Notes under the pieces: model-generated
What the model was told of the DNA's origin: nothing
Database searches by the model: none
The model's input: only the letters and a program-made list of their open reading frames with translations
Shown: in pieces, positions 56,263 to 63,688 of the stretch
How positions within the stretch are numbered: the first letter of the stretch is position 1
Layout: every line of letters begins with the position of its first letter
Assembly: GCA_050180895.1 (NCBI GenBank)
Contig: JBFXDS010000004.1
Location: 186,001 to 250,000 of the forward strand
DNA length: 64,000 bases
Origin: JBGPEQ01 sp050180895
GTDB lineage: Bacteria; Pseudomonadota; Alphaproteobacteria; Dongiales; Dongiaceae
Reading direction: 5' to 3'
Position numbers and translations under genes: made by a program

Positions 56263-57032
56263 GCGAACAGGTAGGCCCGAACGAGAGTTCGGTATCGGGT
56301 ACGGCGGATACGCACCTGTTGGAGCGCGCCCGCTGGTTTGACGGCCGCCGAGCTGAGGCCGAGGCGCAGCAGGACACCATCACCGTGAACGGCCGGCTGG
56401 TGGACACGTCGCCGACTGCAAAGCCCGCCCCGCTTCCCGAGGCGCAGCCGGTGATGCCTGCCAAGTCCGGGGCCGATGCTGCGCCGCCGGATAACCTCAA
56501 GCCGCCGATGGTGTTGGGTGATCGCGAGCCTGCCCCGGTCGCGGAGTGGATCGCGGACATCCGCAAGACGGGTGAAGGCGTGGCTGCGCTCGAACAGTGG
56601 CCGGAGCACGCGGAGAACATCCCGTTTGCTGCCCCTGTGTTCGCGAACGTCGTCAACTCGATGCCGGCGGATCATGCGGACCTGGCGATGGGGTTGATAC
56701 AGGAGCTGCGGGAGCTACGGCCCGCCGCCTATGTGTCGCTCTTGAAGGCGTTTGCCGGCCTTGGCCGTCAGGTCAGTACGGTAGCCGGGGACTATCGCAG
56801 CATCGGCAAGCCCATCACCCAGCAACAGAAAGGATCGAATATGCCTGAAGAGTACAATTTCGCCGGCACCCCGGCCGAGATGAAGGAGCAGCTCGCCTCC
56901 CTCAACGAGGAATTTCACGGGGAGTATGCCCGGAACGGCTTGAGCATCAAAGCGCGGCGCATCGAGGGGAAGCGGAGGGCGCTTTACAGGATTTTGCATC
57001 CTGGCATGAATGCGCCCGAGGGTGTGTTCTGA
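56259..57032 (+). CDS. hypothetical phage protein with possible nested product
   Basis: 257 residues. Pro/Ala-rich N-terminal third, then a helical domain. Family unknown. Inside it, ATG 56841 has a strong GAAAGGA site six bases upstream and would give a 63-residue C-terminal product (MPEEYNFAGTPAEMK...), as in nested phage assembly genes. The start ATG 56259 overlaps the previous stop (ATGA). Confidence 0.65.
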   Translation: MSEQVGPNESSVSGTADTHLLERARWFDGRRAEAEAQQDTITVNGRLVDTSPTAKPAPLPEAQPVMPAKSGADAAPPDNLKPPMVLGDREPAPVAEWIADIRKTGEGVAALEQWPEHAENIPFAAPVFANVVNSMPADHADLAMGLIQELRELRPAAYVSLLKAFAGLGRQVSTVAGDYRSIGKPITQQQKGSNMPEEYNFAGTPAEMKEQLASLNEEFHGEYARNGLSIKARRIEGKRRALYRILHPGMNAPEGVF

Positions 57033-57373
57033 TGAGCAGCGCGGTTGAAACGCGCCGGCACCTTGCGGAATTCAGCTACTTTGGGGCGAATGCCGAGTCG
57101 TGGCCGCTCGACATCGCCACGCACCGCTATGTCGAGGCTCGTTCGTACCCGACGAAGGACGCGGCGCTGACGGCAATGCTGACTCCGGGGTTCTTCGATC
57201 CGTGTCGGCGTCAGCGCGGCGCCATCCGCGAGAACGACCGCATCGACGTGCAGATCGGCGAGCAGTCGGCGGATGCGTGGTTTCTGACGGTGGCCGTCGT
57301 CTCGGTCGGCGCTGCGAAGTCCGATGATCCGATTGTCGTCAAGCAGATCGGCCCGGTGACGAAGTCGAAATGA
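57032..57373 (+). CDS. hypothetical phage protein
   Basis: 113 residues, soluble, mainly beta by composition, no recognised family. It is packed between neighbours with one-base and four-base overlaps (TGATG and ATGA), so it is part of the same translational unit. Confidence 0.62.
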   Translation: MSSAVETRRHLAEFSYFGANAESWPLDIATHRYVEARSYPTKDAALTAMLTPGFFDPCRRQRGAIRENDRIDVQIGEQSADAWFLTVAVVSVGAAKSDDPIVVKQIGPVTKSK

Positions 57374-57861
57374 GCGATGAAGCCGAAATCATCGTTGTGG
57401 ATACCGCTCCGGCTACGCTGCCGGCGGCTGACGGCGAAGCCTTGCCGCTCAAGCGCGGGCCGGGGCGGCCGAAAGGCGTCAGAAACCGGGATCGGGTCGC
57501 GACGATCGAGCGCGTCAACAAGGAGGCGGACCCGCTCGGCTTCCGCATCCGGGCGTTGCGGCGCGGGTGGGTGAAAGCGGCACCAGACGAGAAGGCGCGT
57601 CATCGCGAGAAGATTCCACTGACGAAAGACGAGATGCTGAAGCTATCGCGGGAGCTGGAGGACAAGGTGCTGCCTCGCCTGCGTTCCTTTGAGGTGAGCG
57701 GCGTCGGCGACGTGACCACCAACAATGTCTTGGTGAATCACTTCTCGGTCAATTCGACCGAGGGCGAGCAGAAGGTGGCGAACCTGCTGCGCCGCGCGAT
57801 GCTGCGCAACCCTGATCTCGTCCCTACTCTCGAGCCGGAGGCTGCCGATGCGGCTGAGTGA
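57370..57861 (+). CDS. putative small terminase/DNA-binding protein (AT-hook)
   Basis: 163 residues. The N-terminal KRGPGRPKGVRNR is an AT-hook-like DNA-binding motif, with a helical rest. It sits just before the large terminase, overlapping it by 14 bases, the usual place of the small subunit. No terminase small-subunit homology was seen, so the role is inferred from position. Confidence 0.6.
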   Translation: MSDEAEIIVVDTAPATLPAADGEALPLKRGPGRPKGVRNRDRVATIERVNKEADPLGFRIRALRRGWVKAAPDEKARHREKIPLTKDEMLKLSRELEDKVLPRLRSFEVSGVGDVTTNNVLVNHFSVNSTEGEQKVANLLRRAMLRNPDLVPTLEPEAADAAE

Positions 57862-59395
57862 AATCCTGGCGCGGATGACGCCTGAGGAGCGGGCGGCGCT
57901 TGAGATTCAGGCTGCGGCCGATGCTGCGGTGACGGTGTGGGAGCCGTTGACGAACACGGAAAACATTCTCCAGCCATCGCCACAGCGGCTCGCCTATGAG
58001 AGCGCGGCCGATTACACGCTGTACGGCGGGCAGGCTGGCGGCGGCAAGACAGACCTGTTGGTCGGTCTGGCGCTGACTGCGCATAAGCGCAGCCTCATCA
58101 TGCGGCGCGAGATCAAGCAGGTTGCCGCGATCGTCGACCGGATCACCACCATCATCGGCACGCGCGACGGATACAATGGCGGAACGCACCGATGGGCGCT
58201 GCCGGCCGACCGCATCCTCGACCTGGGCGGCTGCAAAGACCCCGGCGACGAGCAGGCGTACCAGGGGCAACCGCACGACTTCATCGGCTTCGACGAGTTA
58301 GCGCAGTTCCTGGAGTTTCAATTCCGGTTCATCGTCGCCTGGAACCGCAGCACGGACCCGAATCAGCGCTGCCGCGTCGTGGGTGCGAGCAACCCGCCGA
58401 CGACGGCCGAGGGTGAATGGATCATGCGCTTTTGGGCGCCGTGGCTGGAGGAAGGCTATTCCAACCCCGCCATGCCCGGCGAGCTGCGATATTTCCTGAT
58501 GATGGAGGACGGCGACCGGGAGGTTGAAGGCCCCGATGCGGTCATGGTCAACGGCGAGCTGCTGACGCCGCGGTCCCGCACGTTCATTCCCTCCAGCGTC
58601 GACGACAATCCCTTTCTCCGCACGACCTACAAGGCCACGCTGCAAAGCCTGCCTGAACCGCTGCGCTCGCAGATGCTACGCGGCGACTTCCTCGCCGGGC
58701 GTGAAGATGATCCGTGGCAGTTGATCCCGACCTCCTGGGTGAAGGCGGCGCAGGAGCGATGGCAGACGACGCCGCGGCCGTCATCGCGCGTCGACAGTCT
58801 CGGTGTTGACCCTGCCCGTGGGGGTCGTGACGACACGGTGATCGCGAAGCGTCATGGCGACTGGTTTGACAATCTAATCGTCACGCCCGGCGGCGAGACT
58901 CCCGACGGTCCGACGGTGGCCGCCCTGGTCATCTCGCACATGAAGGAAGGCTCCGCTGCGCACGTCGACCTGATCGGCATCGGCTCCAGCGTGTACGATC
59001 ACCTGAAGGGGAACCGGGTCAATGTGATCGGCATCAACGGGTCCGAGGCGTCGGTGCAGAACGACAAGTCCGGTAAGCTCGGCTTCGCGAACATGCGCAG
59101 CCAGCTCTGGTGGCGGATGCGCGAGGCATTGGAGCCGGACGTGGTTCATCCGCTCTGCCTGCCGCCCGATCCGCGTCTGCTGGCTGACCTGTGTGCGCCG
59201 AGGTGGAAGCTGACGGCGCGGGGCATCCAGGTCGAGTCGAAGCCGGACATCATCAAGCGATTGGGCCGCTCACCGGACAGAGGCGATGCCGTGGTCTATG
59301 CGTTGGTCGAGACGCCGCGGAAGCCGCGCATTCCCCTTCACCTGCTGCCGACGCGGGCGAACAGCTCCTACTCCGTCCACCACTGGAGGCGATAG
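57848..59395 (+). CDS. phage terminase large subunit
   Basis: 515 residues. Packaging ATPase: Walker A GGQAGGGKT (60-68), Walker B DFIGFDE (144-150), coupling motif VGASNPP (about 178-184). C-terminal RNaseH-like nuclease: GVDPARGGRDDT (319-330) with later acidic SPDRGDAVVYAL. Both domains look intact, so the DNA-packaging motor is probably functional. No portal gene follows. Confidence 0.9.
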   Translation: MRLSEILARMTPEERAALEIQAAADAAVTVWEPLTNTENILQPSPQRLAYESAADYTLYGGQAGGGKTDLLVGLALTAHKRSLIMRREIKQVAAIVDRITTIIGTRDGYNGGTHRWALPADRILDLGGCKDPGDEQAYQGQPHDFIGFDELAQFLEFQFRFIVAWNRSTDPNQRCRVVGASNPPTTAEGEWIMRFWAPWLEEGYSNPAMPGELRYFLMMEDGDREVEGPDAVMVNGELLTPRSRTFIPSSVDDNPFLRTTYKATLQSLPEPLRSQMLRGDFLAGREDDPWQLIPTSWVKAAQERWQTTPRPSSRVDSLGVDPARGGRDDTVIAKRHGDWFDNLIVTPGGETPDGPTVAALVISHMKEGSAAHVDLIGIGSSVYDHLKGNRVNVIGINGSEASVQNDKSGKLGFANMRSQLWWRMREALEPDVVHPLCLPPDPRLLADLCAPRWKLTARGIQVESKPDIIKRLGRSPDRGDAVVYALVETPRKPRIPLHLLPTRANSSYSVHHWRR

Positions 59396-59433
59396 ATGAG
59401 CGACATCGGCGCCGGGCCGCGATGGGGCGTGAG

Positions 59434-59634
59434 ATGAGCGGCATATTCGATCCGATCTTCGAGGCGATGAACGACAACATGGACGAGCTGGACCGCAACT
59501 TCGAGCGGCTGCGGTCTGGCGAGATTACCTACGCTGAGTGGTCCCGGAGATTGACCGCCAGCAAAGAGCAGCACGAGGCGATTTCGGCGGCGGGCAAGCG
59601 GCTGGCCGGCCGGCAACCATACGAGGTGAACTGA
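59434..59634 (+). CDS. hypothetical small acidic helical protein
   Basis: 66 residues, likely all helix (NDNMDELDRNFERLRSG). It starts at ATG 59434 or at the in-frame ATG 59422. Its stop overlaps the next start (TGATG). If genes were deleted from a prophage, this is where the junction would be. Confidence 0.6.
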   Translation: MSGIFDPIFEAMNDNMDELDRNFERLRSGEITYAEWSRRLTASKEQHEAISAAGKRLAGRQPYEVN

Positions 59635-61874
59635 TGGCTTTCACAGGCGACGGGATACTCTCATCCCCACGACGTAACGAGGGCCGGGCGCCGCGCTCGG
59701 GCCGTGGCATCCGCTTGCCGGATGTCTCCGACGTGCCGCAGGTCGGCGTCACGCGCGATCCCGGCTTGGATGTTCGCAACATCGGGGCGCCGATTGCCGA
59801 TGCCATGATGGGAGCGGCGAGTGATATCCAGCGTGCCCGCGATCCCATCCTGCAGGCTGCACAGCGGCAGCAGAAGCAGATCGACGCCAATGCAACGTCG
59901 GAAGCCTACATCGCCTACCAGCGCGCCGGCATGGACGATCTGAGCCGACGCCAGCTTGAGGACGACACAAGCCGCGAGACCTTCGCCAGGGACTATGACG
60001 ACTGGCTCGACGCCAAGGTCGGCGAGGTCATGGCCACTCTTCCCGAGGGCGTATCGGAGGAGGCCCGCGCGGACCTGCAATTCCGGCTGCAAAACCAGCG
60101 GCTATCGCTCTACGAATCCGCCGGCCGCCTCCAGCTGGTGGCGATGCAGAACAAGTCCCTGGACCTGATCCAGCAGCAGTCGAACACGATGGCGGCGCAG
60201 GCGATGCGCTCGCCGGAACTTCTCGACGATATCCTCGCCATGAATGACGACGCGCTGGCGCCGTTCGCGGGCACCTTGGGCGCGGACTCCGAGCGCGACG
60301 TGCGGGCGGCTTCCCGAAGCTCCATCATCGAGTCGGCCCTTGGCGGTCTGGCCGATAGCGGCCGGTTCGGCGAGGCCCGCCGATTGCTCCAGTCGGGGAG
60401 ATTCGACGCCGACCTGTCGCCTGACCGGGTGGAAGTCATCGGCAATCGCATCGATCGGGCCGAGGAGAAAGCCCGTGTCGAGGCAGAGCGTGCCGCCGCC
60501 CGTGCGCGCAATGAGTTCCTGTCCGGGTTCGAGGACTACGCCGCCTATCTCCAGAACGGCGGCACACCGACCGGCCGCTACACGACGGAGAACGTCAAGC
60601 AGGCCATCGGCGGCGCGGATGGCGAGAAGCTGGCGGCCGAGCTGTCCCGTGCGGAAGAGTTCGGAAAGCTGAAAAGCAAGGTCGAGTTCGCCACGCCTGC
60701 GGAGATCACGGCGATGGTGCAGAAAGAGGCGGCGGACCTGTCCTCGCCGGCTGAGTTCCGAACCGAGCAGGCCGAGCTGGCGAGCCTTGCCCGCATCATC
60801 TCCGACCGGGAAACACGACTTGCCCGTGATCCTGCCGCCTACGTCATGGGCGCGGACTCCGTGCGGCAGGCTTATGAGCGGATGCTGACCGTCACTGGCG
60901 ATCCCACAGCGACACAGGAAGAGCGGACGCAGGTGACGGCGGACTACGCCAATGCTGCCGAGGCTGAGCAGCTGCGGCTGGGCGTACCGGAAACCGCGGT
61001 GCGGCTGCTGCCGAAACCTCACGCCGATCAAGTCGTCGCGCGGTTCCAGTCGCAGGTTCATGGCGGCGAGAACGCGGCGAACCTGATGCAGTCGATGGCC
61101 GAGCAGTGGGGCACCCGCTGGCCGCAGGTCTATGGCGAGATGGCGGCCGATCTGCCGTCCGCTGCCGTGGTGATCGGGTCCGGTATGTCTCCGGCTGCGG
61201 CGACGTTGCTGGCCGAGGCGGCGAAGAGTCCGAAGGCGTTGAAGGACGCGATCCCGACGGCGACACAGACCGAGGTGAGAGACGCGGTGTCTGCCGAGCT
61301 GTCGCAGTTCGCGGCGACGGTCATCGGACAACCCGGAGGCGTCAACACCATCGGCGTATGGCAGGAAGGGACGGAGCTGCTGGCCCTGTCCTATGTCGCC
61401 AGGGGCGATGATCCGCAGACGGCGGCGGAGCGCGCGGCCGGCGAGACGGTCAACGACAAGTACATCTTCCGGGACACCTTCCGTATCCCCATCGAGGAGC
61501 CGAACCCGGAGAGGATTGCCGGCGGCGCGGCATGGGCGCTCTACATGCTCCCCGCTGACCGCTTGAGCAACCTGCCGACGTCGCTGTTCGGTCTGCCGCC
61601 CGAGGACGTGCGGCCAGCGTATCGCGCTGCGCTCGTCAACAAGGGCTATTGGGTGACGGCGCCCGACGAGTCAGGGCTGGTGCTCTATGACGAGACCAGC
61701 TCGGTCGTGCTCGTGGACGGCAAGCCCTACACGCTGACCTGGGAGCAGCTGCGCAATGCGATACCTGCGGAGCCTGGGCCGGGCGAAGGCTTCATCCCGC
61801 GCGAGGAGTTCTTCGGCGAGGGGCCGCAGCCGCCGTGGGGAACACAGACACCGCTGTTGCCGCCCCTGCCATGA
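59634..61874 (+). CDS. large virion-like (putative ejection/internal virion) protein
   Basis: 746 residues, helix-rich, with long coiled-coil parts (about 60-320), a Pro-rich C-terminus and no signal peptide. The length, composition and position resemble internal virion or DNA-ejection proteins of short-tailed phages, but no sequence motif proves it. It is the only structural-type gene of the element. Confidence 0.6.
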   Translation: MAFTGDGILSSPRRNEGRAPRSGRGIRLPDVSDVPQVGVTRDPGLDVRNIGAPIADAMMGAASDIQRARDPILQAAQRQQKQIDANATSEAYIAYQRAGMDDLSRRQLEDDTSRETFARDYDDWLDAKVGEVMATLPEGVSEEARADLQFRLQNQRLSLYESAGRLQLVAMQNKSLDLIQQQSNTMAAQAMRSPELLDDILAMNDDALAPFAGTLGADSERDVRAASRSSIIESALGGLADSGRFGEARRLLQSGRFDADLSPDRVEVIGNRIDRAEEKARVEAERAAARARNEFLSGFEDYAAYLQNGGTPTGRYTTENVKQAIGGADGEKLAAELSRAEEFGKLKSKVEFATPAEITAMVQKEAADLSSPAEFRTEQAELASLARIISDRETRLARDPAAYVMGADSVRQAYERMLTVTGDPTATQEERTQVTADYANAAEAEQLRLGVPETAVRLLPKPHADQVVARFQSQVHGGENAANLMQSMAEQWGTRWPQVYGEMAADLPSAAVVIGSGMSPAAATLLAEAAKSPKALKDAIPTATQTEVRDAVSAELSQFAATVIGQPGGVNTIGVWQEGTELLALSYVARGDDPQTAAERAAGETVNDKYIFRDTFRIPIEEPNPERIAGGAAWALYMLPADRLSNLPTSLFGLPPEDVRPAYRAALVNKGYWVTAPDESGLVLYDETSSVVLVDGKPYTLTWEQLRNAIPAEPGPGEGFIPREEFFGEGPQPPWGTQTPLLPPLP

Positions 61875-61910
61875 GTTGCGCGCGGCGGCTTCGGCCCGTC
61901 GTGCAGCACA

Positions 61911-61946
61911 GAGGGCCGGTCGGGTGCCGTTCCCTGGCCGGCCCTC
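61911..61946. promoter_or_regulatory. hairpin after the virion-like gene
   Basis: GAGGGCCGG (61911-61919) pairs with CCGGCCCTC (61938-61946). No T-run, so it is probably an mRNA 3'-end stabiliser or part of a tandem terminator. Confidence 0.45.
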
Positions 61947-61985
61947 ACGAGATCACGGCGTCCCCGCGGGCGCGGAATCGCCGTG

Positions 61986-62030
61986 GGGCGGGCTGGGAGC
62001 AACCGCAGACACTCCCAGCTCGCCCGTCTT
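61986..62030 (+). terminator. strong hairpin terminator of the late gene block
   Basis: A 14-base-pair stem (61986-61999 with 62012-62025, one G-T pair) with a 12-base loop, followed by GTCTT. It ends the packed block of genes starting at 55359. Confidence 0.6.
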
Positions 62031-62035
62031 GAGCT

Positions 62036-62071
62036 TGGTAGGGGCGGTGGGACTCGAACCCGACGCTAACA
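62036..62071 (-). tRNA. tRNA 3'-end fragment (not a full gene)
   Basis: On the minus strand the sequence reads GGGTTCGAGTCCC (T-arm and loop) followed by a C-rich acceptor half and TACCA. The required 5' acceptor half (about AGGGGCG) and the D and anticodon arms are absent further right. Two base pairs of the T-stem are mismatched. This looks like a tRNA attachment-site remnant rather than a working tRNA. Confidence 0.55.
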
Positions 62072-62138
62072 GACTCACTTGCCGCTTGCCTTCCAGTACG
62101 CTTGTGGTATCATCTCCAGTACGAGAGGAGGTGATGCG

Positions 62139-62402
62139 ATGACGGAAGAGAAAGCGCGCGAGAACCGACTGCGCCGGATGGCGGAGCGTCGGGGATTGTG
62201 CATAGAGAAGTCGAGACGCCGCGACCCCGGCGCGTTGACCTACGGCAGATATTGGCTGCTGCGGGGAAAGGGCAGTGTCCGGGAGATCGTGCGGGACTTG
62301 CCCTACGACTACGACAACGACCGCGAATGCACGACAACGCTCGACGAGATTGAGAAGGCTTTCGAGCTGCCCAAGCGTCGGCCGAAGGCCAAATCGAAGT
62401 AG
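62139..62402 (+). CDS. hypothetical small basic protein
   Basis: 87 residues, very basic at both ends (RENRLRRMAERRG; KRRPKAKSK), likely nucleic-acid binding. ATG 62139 has GAGGAGG eight bases upstream. No family recognised. Confidence 0.65.
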   Translation: MTEEKARENRLRRMAERRGLCIEKSRRRDPGALTYGRYWLLRGKGSVREIVRDLPYDYDNDRECTTTLDEIEKAFELPKRRPKAKSK

Positions 62403-62492
62403 GACCGCGCCGGCCGGCTGCCGGCAGAGCGGGCGACGCCGTCGCTATCAACGACGCCGCCGCCCTGACCACCAACCCCTAAACAGGAGGGA

Positions 62493-63008
62493 ATGATGGC
62501 TACCAAGCGTTCTACCACAAAGGCGTTGAAGGCGAAGGCCGTCCGCGCTGTCGCGGAGACCCCCACCCCCTCATCGTGCAGCGTCGGCGATCTGTACGTG
62601 AGGTGCCGAGACCTGAGAGGGGCGGTCGAGCGCGTGCGTTCGATGAAGGACCCGAACAGGGGCGAGATTGATCGGCTCGTGATGAACGCCTGCCTAGACC
62701 GCACCGAGGCGCTTGAGTTGGATGCGTCTTACATGGATGCCCGCAGCGCGCGCGGCGCGCTGTGGCAGCTTGTCCTGGCATTTGTTCTGGTCCGCCAGAT
62801 GGTCCCGGAGGCCGAGGGCAAGAAATTTCGTCGGATCGGACGCCTGTTGCGATCCGTGCAGGACTACATCATCAGGACCGACGCGACCGATGGGGATTTG
62901 GAAGTGGGGACGCTGCTATCAGTGCCAGACTGGCGGTGGCTGCTCAATGATATCAAGAAGTATGGTGTTCGCCGTTGCGAGGCGGCTGAGAAAGGCGGTG
63001 CGTCATGA
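62493..63008 (+). CDS. hypothetical phage protein
   Basis: 171 residues, helical, with a basic N-terminal tail (TKRSTTKALKAKAVR). ATG 62493 with AGGAGGG upstream. It ends in GGAS and overlaps the next start by four bases. Confidence 0.65.
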   Translation: MMATKRSTTKALKAKAVRAVAETPTPSSCSVGDLYVRCRDLRGAVERVRSMKDPNRGEIDRLVMNACLDRTEALELDASYMDARSARGALWQLVLAFVLVRQMVPEAEGKKFRRIGRLLRSVQDYIIRTDATDGDLEVGTLLSVPDWRWLLNDIKKYGVRRCEAAEKGGAS

Positions 63009-63259
63009 TCGGCGAGAAAAACGCCATGGCGGCGATGGAACTGTACGACATCAGGACGAAGCTCTATGCGCTATCAGAGTGTGTCCATGGCTTCGACCCG
63101 CGCGCCGTCCATGCTGCCAATACGCAGGCTTTCCTGGGGCGCGAGATCGCGGGTTGCGCCGCCGAAGTCCACAGGATCATGAACAGGGTCCTCGGCAGGC
63201 CGGAGGACGCCGACGACGAGGACAACGAGGACGCGGCCGAGGAAGGCGGTGCATCATGA
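63005..63259 (+). CDS. hypothetical small protein
   Basis: 84 residues with a highly acidic tail (EDADDEDNEDAAEEGG), ending in GGAS like its upstream neighbour. Start ATG 63005 overlaps the previous stop. Acidic DNA-mimic-like tails are common in phage anti-host proteins, but no function can be assigned. Confidence 0.62.
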   Translation: MIGEKNAMAAMELYDIRTKLYALSECVHGFDPRAVHAANTQAFLGREIAGCAAEVHRIMNRVLGRPEDADDEDNEDAAEEGGAS

Positions 63260-63528
63260 CCGCCGACATCATCAAGCTTGCCGGCGCAACACGGCGCCAC
63301 CGGAAGCCGAAGCCGCCCGGCGGCGGGCCGGCACCGAAATGGGAGGACGTTCCCCGCATCCTCCGACAAGCCGCCGCTGACATCGAGCGGCAGGGGCTGG
63401 AGAGCTTCAACACCGAAGAAACCGACAGCATCCGCATCGGGGCTTGGAAGGTCCGTGACTCTATCGCGTACGGCGAGAGCAACGTCGACTACTACGGCAG
63501 GCCCTGGACTTCGGTTATCGACCGCTGA
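63256..63528 (+). CDS. hypothetical small protein
   Basis: 90 residues. Basic Pro-rich N-terminus (RRHRKPKPPGGG), then KWEDVPRILRQAAADIERQG. Last gene of the element, coupled by ATGA, followed by a strong terminator. Confidence 0.62.
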   Translation: MTADIIKLAGATRRHRKPKPPGGGPAPKWEDVPRILRQAAADIERQGLESFNTEETDSIRIGAWKVRDSIAYGESNVDYYGRPWTSVIDR

Positions 63529-63558
63529 CCACCGGGCCGGCGCCCGCACCGCCTGCAC

Positions 63559-63587
63559 AGCCCCGCCCTCACCGGCGGGGCTTTTTG
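63559..63587 (+). terminator. rho-independent terminator at the right end of the element
   Basis: AGCCCCGCC (63559-63567) pairs with GGCGGGGCT (63574-63582), loop CTCACC, followed by TTTTT. Confidence 0.85.
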
Positions 63588-63609
63588 TTACCAATGGCGC
63601 TACCATTTC
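63584..63609. other. candidate integrase arm site, right end
   Basis: TTGTTACCAA and GCTACCATTTC occur here in the same order and nearly the same spacing as at 50732-50757, as expected for arm-type integrase sites flanking attP. Confidence 0.45.
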
Positions 63610-63688
63610 CCGAACCGGCCGAAGCTTCGGACGCCGAACTAACCGCTAAAACATTGAACTTACGGCGCTATTTTCCCCGCGGCGCAGG

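Noticed and set aside
62036..62112. A complete tRNA gene on the minus strand
   Set aside because: Only the 3' third matches; no 5' acceptor strand, D-arm or anticodon arm could be found.
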